The notes under the pieces: model-generated
What the model was told of the DNA's origin: nothing
Database searches by the model: none
What the model saw: only the letters and a program-made list of their open reading frames with translations
Assembly: GCA_021777765.1 (NCBI GenBank)
Contig: JAJYDF010000001.1
Span: 106,495 to 170,494 of the forward strand
Source of the DNA: Pseudomonadota bacterium
GTDB taxonomy: Bacteria; Pseudomonadota; Gammaproteobacteria; DASZBR01
Length of the DNA: 64,000 bases
Reading direction: 5' to 3'
Part shown: positions 1-8,190 of the stretch, in pieces
Layout: each line of letters begins with the position of its first letter
How positions within the stretch are numbered: position 1 is the stretch's first letter
Translations under genes and position numbers: made by a program

Positions 1-399
1 CAAGAAGGTAAAACAGTACAAGTTCCTATTCATAATCATGCAGAATATCTTCGCGCGGTAGAAACACGTACTGTAGGTCAACATGCGATTATCGTTTTGG
101 AAGGTGTATTATTATTTGTTGAACCAAAATTGCGTGAATTAATGGATATACGTATTTATATGGATACCCCATTAGATATTTGTTTAGTAAGACGTATTAA
201 ACGCGATATTGTAGAGCGAAAACGGAGCATTGAATCGGTATTAAATCAATACGAACAAACTGTTCGACCTATGTATTTGCAATTTGTAGAGCCTTCTAAA
301 AAATATGCAGATATTATTGTACCGCGTGGTGGTGAAAATAGAATCGCAATCGATGTCATTAAAGCAAAAATGAAAGAATTATTGCGTGAATTAAATTAG
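1..399 (+). CDS. udk: Uridine kinase, C-terminal part (5' end outside window)
   Basis: Uridine/cytidine kinase phosphorylates uridine and cytidine to UMP and CMP in pyrimidine salvage in the cytoplasm. The frame is open from base 1, so the gene starts upstream of the window; 132 residues are visible. They match the second half of the family: an HNHAEYL segment of the nucleoside-binding region, the EGVLLF core strand with the conserved glutamate, RRIKRDIVERKRS (lid region rich in arginine) and the C-terminal YADIIVPRGGEN motif. The gene ends in TAG at 397-399 and is followed by about 170 bases of non-coding DNA with a palindromic repeat before fabI. The P-loop half of the protein is not visible. 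Confidence 0.9.
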   Translation, partial: QEGKTVQVPIHNHAEYLRAVETRTVGQHAIIVLEGVLLFVEPKLRELMDIRIYMDTPLDICLVRRIKRDIVERKRSIESVLNQYEQTVRPMYLQFVEPSKKYADIIVPRGGENRIAIDVIKAKMKELLRELN

Positions 400-493
400 T
401 TAATTGCTTTACTCACTTTTTTACAGCCAGACGAGAGAGCACTTTATTTTGATGGAGAATCGCATCTCCTCTTATTTTTAACAGAGCGGATTT

Positions 494-526
494 CCTCTTC
501 CTTTAGGGAGAGGATTAGGGTGAGGG
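494..526. repeat. Dispersed palindromic repeat (agggagagg...agggtgaggg type)
   Basis: A short hairpin (cctcttcct / agggagagg) followed by attagggtgaggg and then a T run at 528-533. A near copy lies at 35324-35359. It lies between udk and fabI and the T run could make it act as a terminator for udk. Confidence 0.6.
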
Positions 527-568
527 ATTTTTTCAAGTCATAAATTTATATATTAATAGGACAATTCC

Positions 569-1369
569 ATGGGCATATTAACCAACAAACGTATTTTGAT
601 CGTAGGCTTAGCCAGCAACCGTTCTATCGCATCAGGCATCGCATCAGCCATGCACCGCGAGGGCGCGCAACTTGCATTTACTTATCAAAATGAAAAATTA
701 CAAGAACGTGTCACAGGTATGGCAGCAGAATGGCAATCTAATATCGTCCTTCCTTGCGATGTCAGTAAAGACGAGGAAATTACTCAAGCATTTCGTTCAT
801 TAAAACAACATTGGGACAGTTTAGATGCCATCGTCCATTCTGTGGCATTCGCTCCTGCTGATCAATTAGAAGGCGATTATGTTGAACATTTAACTAGAGA
901 GGGTTTTCGAATCGCCCACGATGTAAGCAGTTATAGTTTTGGTGCTTTAGCCAAAGAAGGATACGAAATGTTACAAGCCCGGAAAGGATCACTTGTGACC
1001 ATGACATATTTAGGGGCAGAAAAGGCCGTTCCGAATTACAACGTAATGGGCTTAGCAAAGGCCAGCTTAGAAGCAAATGTGCGTTATTTAGCTAATAGCT
1101 TGGGCCCTAAAGGCATACGCGTGAATGGTATCTCTGCCGGCCCCATCCGAACTTTAGCCGCCTCGGGCATTACGGGTTTTCGAAAAATGTTAAGTTATCA
1201 CGAGCGAACCACCCCATTGCGAGAAAACACGACTATCGATCAAGTCGGTAATACCGCCGTATTTTTAACCTCTGATTTAGCATTGGGAATCACCGGTGAA
1301 ATTATCCATGTAGATGGCGGATTTCATGCTACTGCAATGGGTGGTTTAAATGATGAAGCTCAGGGTTAA
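569..1369 (+). CDS. fabI: Enoyl-[acyl-carrier-protein] reductase (NADH), FabI type
   Basis: FabI reduces trans-2-enoyl-ACP in the last step of each fatty acid elongation cycle. The 266 residues match the usual FabI length (about 260). Visible features are the N-terminal Rossmann motif of the FabI class ([14 protein letters not shown], residues 12-25), the catalytic tyrosine-lysine pair in YNVMGLAK, and the [14 protein letters not shown] substrate-loop motif, followed by a C-terminal GGFH segment. This is a divergent SDR with the Y-x6-K spacing that separates FabI from FabG. The ATG at 569 has an AGGACA Shine-Dalgarno-like sequence just upstream. It is a single gene, not placed in a fab cluster. 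Confidence 0.95.
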   Translation: MGILTNKRILIVGLASNRSIASGIASAMHREGAQLAFTYQNEKLQERVTGMAAEWQSNIVLPCDVSKDEEITQAFRSLKQHWDSLDAIVHSVAFAPADQLEGDYVEHLTREGFRIAHDVSSYSFGALAKEGYEMLQARKGSLVTMTYLGAEKAVPNYNVMGLAKASLEANVRYLANSLGPKGIRVNGISAGPIRTLAASGITGFRKMLSYHERTTPLRENTTIDQVGNTAVFLTSDLALGITGEIIHVDGGFHATAMGGLNDEAQG

Positions 1370-1405
1370 ATAGATTTAGCGAACTTTTTTCGTCCCCGAT
1401 TTTTA

Positions 1406-1437
1406 GTACGTCCAATTTATTTGTAAATTGGACGTAC
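1406..1437. other. Perfect 14-bp stem-loop downstream of fabI
   Basis: Bases 1406-1419 (gtacgtccaattta) pair without mismatch with 1424-1437, leaving a 4-base loop. There is no T run after it, so it is not a canonical terminator. It may protect the fabI transcript end or be a remnant of a palindromic element. Confidence 0.6.
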
Positions 1438-1681
1438 CTGATTGCAATACCTTCAATTCTAATGCGTATTACATCTTTTTTCTGCATCATTACAACATCG
1501 TAAATCGTATTTAGATATTAATATATTTAAAGACGAGCAGCTTAAAAAATACTGTATTTGTAATGTTTTTATTAATTAAACTTGAAAATGGTTTTGTCAA
1601 TTTTATTAAAAAAGAAATAGAATCTGTTTAAGATTTTTATTGGTTTTTAATATCTAAAAATTTTTTCGCATGCTCTTAGTT

Positions 1682-1714
1682 CTTAATATTACCTTAAGGT
1701 TAAGCAGGTAAAAT
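1682..1714 (+). promoter_or_regulatory. PmrA-box-like tandem repeat and -10 element
   Basis: CTTAATATT (1682-1690) and CTTAAGGTT (1693-1701) are direct repeats 11 bases apart; 16 of 18 positions match the PmrA consensus cTTAATatT-NN-cTTAATatT described in Legionella and Coxiella. A -10-like TAAAAT starts exactly 7 bases later (1709-1714). The gene at 1796 begins 81 bases downstream of this -10. Confidence 0.7.
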
Positions 1715-1795
1715 TTTCTCAACGTTGTATTTTTTTATAAAAGAAAAGAAAAAAAGAAGAGTTAAAAACAAATTAATTTAATTATGAGGTGTCCC

Positions 1796-2149
1796 ATGTA
1801 CATATTCACTATTGGCGATGAGGGAGCATTTGATTCTTCAGCATATGCTGTTGCGGAAAGACGTTGGTCTACTGACAATCAACAAAATGTTCTTTGCCAA
1901 TTTGAAACTGCACATAAAAAAAATATTCATCCAGATGCAGTAAAAAGCATGGTAATGCTTGGCCACTCAAATAAAGAAACCAGTGGTGAATACGATGTTG
2001 ATGCATTTGTTAAGCAAATGAAACGTATTGTCCCAGATAAAAATGAAAGATCTAAAATTCAGCATATATATGTGATTAGTTGTGAAGTAGGTGCCTTTTT
2101 AAGAGATAAACCACCTTTTGCTCAACGTATTGCAGAGATTTTGATTTAA
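1796..2149 (+). CDS. Small putative effector, clan CD peptidase-like (uncertain)
   Basis: I do not recognise this 117-residue protein with certainty. It contains a hydrophobic strand ending in GHS (VMLGHSN, about residue 57-63) and, 40 residues on, a strand ending in ISCE (IYVISCEVGAF). That His-then-Cys arrangement after two core strands resembles clan CD cysteine peptidases such as the C80/clostripain-like folds; this is an inference from pattern only. The ATG at 1796 is preferred over the in-frame ATG at 1784 because GAGGTG lies at 1786-1791. The gene ends directly against a palindromic repeat (2158), so the C-terminus may be truncated. A PmrA-type promoter lies upstream, which suggests an effector. 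Confidence 0.6.
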   Translation: MYIFTIGDEGAFDSSAYAVAERRWSTDNQQNVLCQFETAHKKNIHPDAVKSMVMLGHSNKETSGEYDVDAFVKQMKRIVPDKNERSKIQHIYVISCEVGAFLRDKPPFAQRIAEILI

Positions 2150-2157
2150 CCGAGCAC

Positions 2158-2218
2158 AAGCGAAGTTCAGTAATAATAAAATTACCAGAATTTTATAAAA
2201 GAAAACTGGATTTCGCTT
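2158..2218. repeat. 61-bp palindromic repeat, copy 1
   Basis: Left arm 2158-2170 (aagcgaagttcag) pairs with right arm 2206-2218 (ctggatttcgctt) with two G-T wobbles. About 80 percent identical to the element at 2438-2496. It abuts the end of the preceding gene. Confidence 0.7.
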
Positions 2219-2259
2219 TTACTATAAAAGTTGAAATGATGTACCTATAAAAAACGTAG

Positions 2260-2338
2260 CCTGGGTGGAGCAAAGAAAATAATAATTAAATTATAAAATA
2301 ATCGCGCTGATACTATTAAAACAATGGCGCAACCCAGG
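2260..2338. repeat. Imperfect palindromic extragenic repeat (cctgggt...acccagg)
   Basis: Left arm cctgggt (2260-2266), with a following ggagcaaag segment, and right arm acccagg (2332-2338) enclose about 65 bases. A shorter relative with cctgga and tccggg arms is at 24163-24194. Confidence 0.5.
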
Positions 2339-2437
2339 AAATAATAATTCATCAATAGTAGTAAAGTAATTTTACATCCTTAGAATTCCACCCATGGAAT
2401 GTATGATAACAAGGGAATGTATTGTGGAGCAGCGCGT

Positions 2438-2496
2438 AGCGAAATTCAGTAAGAATAAGATTATTAAAATTTTATACAAGAAAGCTGAATTTCGCT
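2438..2496. repeat. 59-bp palindromic repeat, copy 2
   Basis: Left arm 2438-2449 (agcgaaattcag) and right arm 2485-2496 (ctgaatttcgct) are a perfect 12-bp inverted repeat. The interior is nearly the same as copy 1. It lies 9 bases from the stop codon of the flavin reductase gene and could serve as its transcript end. Confidence 0.7.
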
Positions 2497-2505
2497 TCTA
2501 TTTTT

Positions 2506-3042
2506 CTACTTCATTTTTGACGGAATTTTAATTGTTTTACCATCCACTGTAAAAATGCCATTTCCTAGATGATGAATAGTTTTAGGATTTTTTTTAGCAG
2601 GATTAATCCAGGCTTTTACCACTTCAACAATAAACAAATTATATTTATCAACTAATTTAGTATCTACCACTTTGCATTCCAGATTAGCATAACATTCATC
2701 AATCAATGGTGCTTTTACTTTTGATGCAACTTCAGGTGTTAAATTAAGCATGTCAAATTTATCAATTTTTTTACCAGATGTATTACCACACTGAACGACT
2801 TGTTTAGCAATTTCTACAGTGGGAATATTTATAACGCATTCTTTGCTGGCTTTTAATAAATCAAAAGAATAATTCCTATTGCTCATCACAAATGCAACCA
2901 GTGGTGGAGCAAAATCAAGCATAGTTTGCCAAGACAAAGTCATAATATTGTTATGGCCTTTGTGTGCGGTGGAAATCATTACAACAGGGCCGGGTTCAAG
3001 TAATCCATATACTTTTGAAAGAGGGTAAGTCATTTTACTCAT
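2506..3042 (-). CDS. Flavin reductase-like FMN-binding protein
   Basis: 178 residues of the flavin reductase-like split-barrel family, which bind FMN and pass electrons from NAD(P)H to flavin or to a partner oxygenase. The N-terminal PGPVVMISTAHKGHNNIMTLSW segment is the usual FMN-phosphate binding stretch, followed by PPLVAFVMSNRNYSFDLLKAS and ECVINIP, all standard for the family. The substrate is not predictable. AAGGAG lies 7-12 bases before the ATG at 3042. No partner enzyme is adjacent, so it probably acts as an orphan flavoprotein. Confidence 0.85.
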   Translation of the reverse strand: MSKMTYPLSKVYGLLEPGPVVMISTAHKGHNNIMTLSWQTMLDFAPPLVAFVMSNRNYSFDLLKASKECVINIPTVEIAKQVVQCGNTSGKKIDKFDMLNLTPEVASKVKAPLIDECYANLECKVVDTKLVDKYNLFIVEVVKAWINPAKKNPKTIHHLGNGIFTVDGKTIKIPSKMK

Positions 3043-3228
3043 TGCAATACTCCTTTATAAGCAATTCATGTGTAAGATAAAATCTGAAAATTGGTTTAGT
3101 GAATTGATGTTACATCTAACTTGGCAACCAATTTCTTTCATTAGCCTACTTTAAAGCTAAGTTAGTTGTAAACATTTAATATTTTTTACATATCAAAAAC
3201 GCTCTAACTTTCAGTAAGTTATCTAAAA

Positions 3229-3261
3229 CTTCATAAATCCTTAAGATTTTTCAAGTAAAAT
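3229..3261 (+). promoter_or_regulatory. PmrA-box-like tandem repeat and -10 element
   Basis: CTTCATAAA (3229-3237) and CTTAAGATT (3240-3248) are direct repeats 11 bases apart (14 of 18 matches to the PmrA consensus). TAAAAT follows after exactly 7 bases (3256-3261), the same geometry as at 1682-1714. Confidence 0.6.
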
Positions 3262-3335
3262 TTACGCATCCATTTTTCACAGATAAAGCCGATTAAAAGA
3301 TTTAATAGCGAATAGATAAAAATGGGGGAAAATAT

Positions 3336-4454
3336 ATGAGAAAGAGTAACATTACCGCGATTACATATCATAAATTATCAGATAGTACGGATGAAATTAT
3401 TCATCAAATTACTAGTTACTTACCCGATTTACCACAGCGTAAGAAAATTGAAGATGTGTATTTCATTGAAAATATAATCAGCGATTCACAAATTACAGCT
3501 CAATTCATGCAAGAGATTGTAGATCGTTTGTATGTGATGGGATTTGATAGAGTTAAAATACATACTTTAACGGAATTTTGTTCATTGCTTCACGATACAA
3601 AGTTACATATTGATTTGGTACCTATTTCGGATAAAAAACCATTTGCTTTAAATCATCCTAGTTATATCAATGTGTTTGCATTAGATGGTGAAACTTCTAA
3701 TGAATATCAAGAAGCAATGAGCTTGTATGATCAAGAAAAATTAAAAAATAGTGGCGTAATATCTAAATCAATAGAGCTGGTTGCAATAGAGGAATATATC
3801 GCAAAAATTAAATATTTCGCTCTCAACATTTTTAAGAGAAAGTCATTTATTGAAGTATTTAATTTGCCGCAAAATACATTTATTGCTAATGAAACTGAAC
3901 AACAACGTAAATTGAGAGTTATGCAATCGCTAAATAATAAAAATGATAATAACGAAAAAGAGCGTCAAGTTGTTACAGGGTTAATTGCAAAAAGAATTGC
4001 ACAACTTGAAATTCATTTAAAATATATGCACGGTTATCAAAAGCCAAATAATGCTAAACTATCCAATCAATCGCGCATCATGAATAAATTAAAATCTTTC
4101 TTTTTAACCAATTTCTTGCCGAAAAGTAAACGCATTATTAAAAAGCAGCCACAAAAATTGTTGGCCGATTTGCGCATACTCAATGCGCTATTAGATCATG
4201 TGGATGCCAAATTATGGCGCCAAATAATCAAGCAAAATTTATTTTTATTTGAGTGTGCTAATGATTTCCCTGATGTATTTAAAACAACATTTTCCTTATT
4301 AAAATATTTATATAAAGGAAAATTCAGCAAGGCTGATACAATACTAGAAAAGTGTGAAAAAACTACTTTAGCTGTTGCTGCTGCAATGCCCATTGCACAT
4401 GCTCGCGCACTAATGCAGAACGATGATTTAATCGAGTTTGTAGGGCGCATATGA
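3336..4454 (+). CDS. Candidate effector of unknown function, overlapping queG
   Basis: A 372-residue protein that I do not recognise. It is hydrophilic, predicted mainly helical, with a basic stretch around residues 255-270 (LPKSKRIIKKQPQK). It has no signal peptide or clear membrane segment. A GGGGGA run lies just upstream of the ATG. Its last 92 bases overlap the 3' end of queG on the other strand, and the final 30 residues are encoded antisense to conserved queG sequence; the original C-terminus was probably lost and the present end is accidental. A PmrA-type promoter 75 bases upstream suggests a secreted effector, possibly truncated. Confidence 0.65.
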   Translation: MRKSNITAITYHKLSDSTDEIIHQITSYLPDLPQRKKIEDVYFIENIISDSQITAQFMQEIVDRLYVMGFDRVKIHTLTEFCSLLHDTKLHIDLVPISDKKPFALNHPSYINVFALDGETSNEYQEAMSLYDQEKLKNSGVISKSIELVAIEEYIAKIKYFALNIFKRKSFIEVFNLPQNTFIANETEQQRKLRVMQSLNNKNDNNEKERQVVTGLIAKRIAQLEIHLKYMHGYQKPNNAKLSNQSRIMNKLKSFFLTNFLPKSKRIIKKQPQKLLADLRILNALLDHVDAKLWRQIIKQNLFLFECANDFPDVFKTTFSLLKYLYKGKFSKADTILEKCEKTTLAVAAAMPIAHARALMQNDDLIEFVGRI

Positions 4455-5430
4455 TTTCTGCTGAATAAGGCGCATTTCCTAATGCAACAGCGATATTCCG
4501 CAGCCAACATTCATAGCCAATGCGTCTTATCGCCGAGCCTTCAGTTTTTTCCATAAATTGTGGTTCAGTCCATAAAAATATATCAATTAATTGCTGTGAA
4601 TTTAATCCATGACGAGGATGAAAATCTTTTTCGTCAGTCGGTTTGGCAAATTTATTCCATGGGCAAATTAATTGGCAATCATCGCAACCATAAATGCGAT
4701 TACCCATTAATGGACGTAAATGTTCTGGTATAGATCCGCGTAATTCAATGGTTAAATAGGAAATACATAATCGTGCATCTAATTGATAAGGCCCAACAAT
4801 CGCTTTTGTTGGACATATATCAATGCAGGCCTTACAACTACCACAATGATTGGTGGCAGGATTATCGCAAGGCAATGGTAAATCAGTATATAACTCTCCC
4901 AGAAAAAACCATGATCCCGCTTTATTATTTATTAACATGGTATTTTTGCCTATCCAACCTAATCCTGCTTTTTCTGCGATAGGTTTTTCGAGTACAGGAG
5001 CGCTGTCTACAAATGCGCGATATCCAAAATTATTCACTTGCCCAGATATTTTTTCCGCCAATTTTTGTAATCGTTTACGCATTAATTTATGATAATCACG
5101 ACCTACTGCATAACGCGAAATATATCCTTTTAATGGATCATTTAATGTCTCAATAATTTGTGGATCGGCAGGCAAATAATTCATGCGTGCAGAAATAATT
5201 CGTACAGTATTTGCAATTAATTGTTCAGGATGACTACGTTTTTCCCCGTGTTTTTCCATAAAATGCATTTCACCATGATAATTATTGGCTAGCCATTGAT
5301 TTAATTTATTTTTATAGTGCTGTAATTGCGTATCAGCAATGCCAATTTGTTGAAAACCTAATTCTAGGCCCCATTGTTTGATTGCATCAGCGAGCTGATC
5401 GAAGTTAAATTGATTTACTGATTGTGTCAT
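4363..5430 (-). CDS. queG: Epoxyqueuosine reductase
   Basis: QueG carries out the last step of queuosine synthesis, reducing epoxyqueuosine in the tRNA wobble position with cobalamin and two [4Fe-4S] clusters. The 355 residues contain both ferredoxin-like cluster motifs: CGSCKACIDICP (about residues 195-206) and GCDDCQLICPWN (about 248-259). The N-terminal domain has the family KRSHPEQL and NYLPADP segments, and C-terminal HEAT-like helices end the protein. In E. coli, queG and nnr are divergent neighbours; here queG (minus) and nnr (plus) keep that arrangement with 75 bases between them. Convergent overlap with the gene at 3336 is unusual. Confidence 0.95.
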   Translation of the reverse strand: MTQSVNQFNFDQLADAIKQWGLELGFQQIGIADTQLQHYKNKLNQWLANNYHGEMHFMEKHGEKRSHPEQLIANTVRIISARMNYLPADPQIIETLNDPLKGYISRYAVGRDYHKLMRKRLQKLAEKISGQVNNFGYRAFVDSAPVLEKPIAEKAGLGWIGKNTMLINNKAGSWFFLGELYTDLPLPCDNPATNHCGSCKACIDICPTKAIVGPYQLDARLCISYLTIELRGSIPEHLRPLMGNRIYGCDDCQLICPWNKFAKPTDEKDFHPRHGLNSQQLIDIFLWTEPQFMEKTEGSAIRRIGYECWLRNIAVALGNAPYSAEIICALQTRLNHRSALVREHVQWALQQQQLK

Positions 5431-5505
5431 GGTGAGATATTTTGCATTTCTGGAATTATGTTTGATAGTTTATCATGATGAATCTTTATTAAAGAAGGAC
5501 TTTTT

Positions 5506-6990
5506 ATGCCTAATAACGCAGCAGCAATCTTCAGCACCACACAAATTAGACAAATAGAACAATTAGCGTATGCCGAAGATAAATTAACCGAATATCAATT
5601 AATGCAGCGCGCAGGAAACGCCGCTTATCAAGCCTTAAAAAAACAATGGCCTAATGCACAAAATATCACGGTTTTTTGCGGCCATGGTAACAATGGTGGT
5701 GATGGTTACGTGCTAGCAAATTTAGCTGCGCAAGATAATAAAAATGTAAAAGTCATTCTTATCGGTGATCACAATAATTTAAAAAATCCTGCATTAACTG
5801 CAAAACAAGATTGTGCAAAAACAGCCGCTGAATTTATTCCTTATTCTGATGCAATACAATTAACAGCGGATGTTGTAGTGGATGCAATATTTGGTATTGG
5901 TTTAAACAGTACTGTCGAAGGCGTGCATTTAAATGCCATAAAAATGATAAATAACAGTCATATTCCAGTGTTAGCAATTGATATCCCATCAGGTCTCCAT
6001 GCTGATAAAGGAATTCCACAAGGTATTGCTGTCCATGCACAGCTCACCATTACCCTGTTAGGATTAAAATTAGGATTATTTAGTGGCGAAGGCCCAGCAT
6101 ATTCTGGCTTAATTCAACTTGATGATTTAGCAATCTCTCCAAAAATAATTGCAAATATACCAGCAATTGCACAATGTTTAGATCAACAGCTCATAAAACA
6201 CTATTTATTGCCAAGACAACGTGATGCCCATAAAGGCCATTTTGGACATGTATTAATAATGGGCGGTGATTATGGTTTTCCAGGTGCAGCACATATGGCA
6301 GCAGAAGCTGCAGCTCGCGTTGGCGCAGGATTAGTGAGCGTCGCAACACGCCCAGAACATATCGCCATTATCAGCGCAACACGTCCTGAAATCATGTGTC
6401 ATGGCATACATGAAATGCATGAATTAACAAAATTAATCGAACGTGCCACAGTGATAGTGATTGGCCCTGGTTTAGGTCGATCAACATGGTCAGAACAATT
6501 ATTTAAAATCGCCGTTGCAGCAAATAAACCCATGGTAATTGATGCTGATGGATTATATTGGCTAGGCGATTATCATCTAGCCAATCAAAATTGGATATTA
6601 ACACCCCATCCGGGCGAAGCCGCAAATTTATTAAATACCACCGCAATGGCTATTCAATCTGATCGATTAGCATCAGCGACATTATTACAACAACAATTTG
6701 GTGGAGTGGTAATTTTAAAAGGTGCAGGAACCCTTATTTGTGATAATCAGTATGTGCCTTCAGTATGTCCTTATGGCAATCCTGGCATGGCTAGCGGCGG
6801 TATGGGAGATATATTAAGCGGTGTTATAGGCGGATTATTAGCACAGCACTATAGTGCTGAAAACGCTGCAAAATTAGGTGTATTAATTCATGCTTTAGCA
6901 GGTGATGCTGCTGCAAAAGAAAATGGCGAGCGTGGTTTATTAGCAATGGATTTGATGCCATTTATTCATAAATTAGTGAACAGCGAATAA
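5506..6990 (+). CDS. nnr: Bifunctional NAD(P)HX epimerase / ADP-dependent NAD(P)HX dehydratase
   Basis: This enzyme repairs hydrated NADH and NADPH. The N-terminal YjeF_N epimerase domain (about residues 1-215) shows GHGNNGGDGYVLA and VDAIFGIGL. The C-terminal carbohydrate-kinase-like dehydratase domain (about 225-490) has GHFGHVLIMGGDYGFPGAA, the LTPHPGEAA motif and the NPGMASGGMGDILSGVIGG motif with its catalytic aspartate. At 494 residues it is full length. The start has AAGGAC 8 bases upstream. In E. coli the next gene is tsaE; here tsaE does not follow and the next gene is convergent. Confidence 0.95.
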   Translation: MPNNAAAIFSTTQIRQIEQLAYAEDKLTEYQLMQRAGNAAYQALKKQWPNAQNITVFCGHGNNGGDGYVLANLAAQDNKNVKVILIGDHNNLKNPALTAKQDCAKTAAEFIPYSDAIQLTADVVVDAIFGIGLNSTVEGVHLNAIKMINNSHIPVLAIDIPSGLHADKGIPQGIAVHAQLTITLLGLKLGLFSGEGPAYSGLIQLDDLAISPKIIANIPAIAQCLDQQLIKHYLLPRQRDAHKGHFGHVLIMGGDYGFPGAAHMAAEAAARVGAGLVSVATRPEHIAIISATRPEIMCHGIHEMHELTKLIERATVIVIGPGLGRSTWSEQLFKIAVAANKPMVIDADGLYWLGDYHLANQNWILTPHPGEAANLLNTTAMAIQSDRLASATLLQQQFGGVVILKGAGTLICDNQYVPSVCPYGNPGMASGGMGDILSGVIGGLLAQHYSAENAAKLGVLIHALAGDAAAKENGERGLLAMDLMPFIHKLVNSE

Positions 6991-7023
6991 TTAAGTGATA
7001 TTTATTTCTAAATAATTAATCAA

Positions 7024-7085
7024 GATATTTTTTTTCATCTGAAAATAAACAAAACAAATTATTCGCGTATGAAAAAAAAGATATT
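7024..7085. terminator. Possible bidirectional terminator between nnr and patatin gene
   Basis: A T8 tract with flanks (gatattttttttcat, 7024-7038) faces a nearly complementary A8 tract (atgaaaaaaaagatatt, 7069-7085) between two convergent genes. The stem is almost only A-T pairs, so it would be weak. Confidence 0.3.
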
Positions 7086-7134
7086 AAAGAAATTCTTTAA
7101 AAACGAGGCGATTCAGACATGAAAAAAATTGATA

Positions 7135-8154
7135 TTAAACAAATTCATCAAAATTAATAGTGGAGCCTTTACCAATAGCGTGATAATTTTTATCTAACCA
7201 CTCTTCCGCAACTTCACGTCCTTTATCACGCAGTTTAGTTAAAAATGCCCAATTAGGATTTAATTTACTGGCAACAGAATATTCTTCCATCATTTTATCT
7301 GCGCGGATGGAATGAATGTTCATCTTTTTAACTTGATCTTTAAATTCATCTTTAATCCAGCCTTTATCTAATAAATTGCTGATAAAATGAATCACACGTA
7401 ATTCACGTAATAAAGAGGAATTAAAACTGATTTCATTGACACGGTTGAGAATTTCGCTGGTGTCTTGTGGAATTTTATGACGGGCAATGGGATTTATATG
7501 AACAATAACAATATCTCGCACATTAGTTTCATAAATTAATGGATAAATCGCCGGATTTCCTAAATAACCCCCATCCCAAAAAAAGTCATTACCTATTTGC
7601 ACCGCTTGAAATAAATGGGGTAATGCAGATGATGCTAAAATGGCTTGCAACGAAATTTCACCATCTTGAAATATTTTTATTTTTCCTGTTCGCACATTAG
7701 TCGCACAAATAAATAATTTTACGCATTTAATTTCACTGAATTGCTCAAAATCGATCATCTCGCTTAATATATCTTTAACAGGATTAAAATTAGCCGGATT
7801 AAATTGATAAGGCGATAAAAAATGACTAAATAATTCAAAAATAAAATAAGAAGTGGAATGAGTGACATCAAGATTTAATAATACATCAAGAGGCGTTTCT
7901 CTGACTGGGCTAAATATTTTTCCATAACCACTCATTCTCCGCCAAAATTTATCGAGTAGTTCACGTGCCTCGTCATTACCACCTTGATGCAAACCTTGTG
8001 CAACAACTGCTGCATTCATTGCACCAGCACTGGTGGCTGAAATACCTTCAAAAGCAATGCGATGATCTTCTAATAATTTATCTAAAACGCCCCAGGTAAA
8101 GGCGCCATGAGCGCCACCACCTTGTAAAGCCATATTCACTTTTTTGATTTTCAT
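7135..8154 (-). CDS. Patatin-like phospholipase (bacterial type)
   Basis: A 339-residue serine lipid acyl hydrolase. The oxyanion motif GGGAHG is at residues 12-17, the nucleophile serine is S42 in ATSAG, and the catalytic aspartate lies in FFWDGG (about residue 192-195). The usual G-x-S-x-G elbow reads A-x-S-x-G here, which some bacterial patatins tolerate. There is no signal peptide, so it is cytoplasmic unless secreted by another route. It follows the permease gene by 36 bases on the same strand and is probably co-transcribed with it. It is much smaller than, and distinct from, the patatin at 42092. Confidence 0.85.
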   Translation of the reverse strand: MKIKKVNMALQGGGAHGAFTWGVLDKLLEDHRIAFEGISATSAGAMNAAVVAQGLHQGGNDEARELLDKFWRRMSGYGKIFSPVRETPLDVLLNLDVTHSTSYFIFELFSHFLSPYQFNPANFNPVKDILSEMIDFEQFSEIKCVKLFICATNVRTGKIKIFQDGEISLQAILASSALPHLFQAVQIGNDFFWDGGYLGNPAIYPLIYETNVRDIVIVHINPIARHKIPQDTSEILNRVNEISFNSSLLRELRVIHFISNLLDKGWIKDEFKDQVKKMNIHSIRADKMMEEYSVASKLNPNWAFLTKLRDKGREVAEEWLDKNYHAIGKGSTINFDEFV

Positions 8155-8190
8155 TGCCGCATCCGTGAGGCTGTTTTTAAAAAAGTGCGT

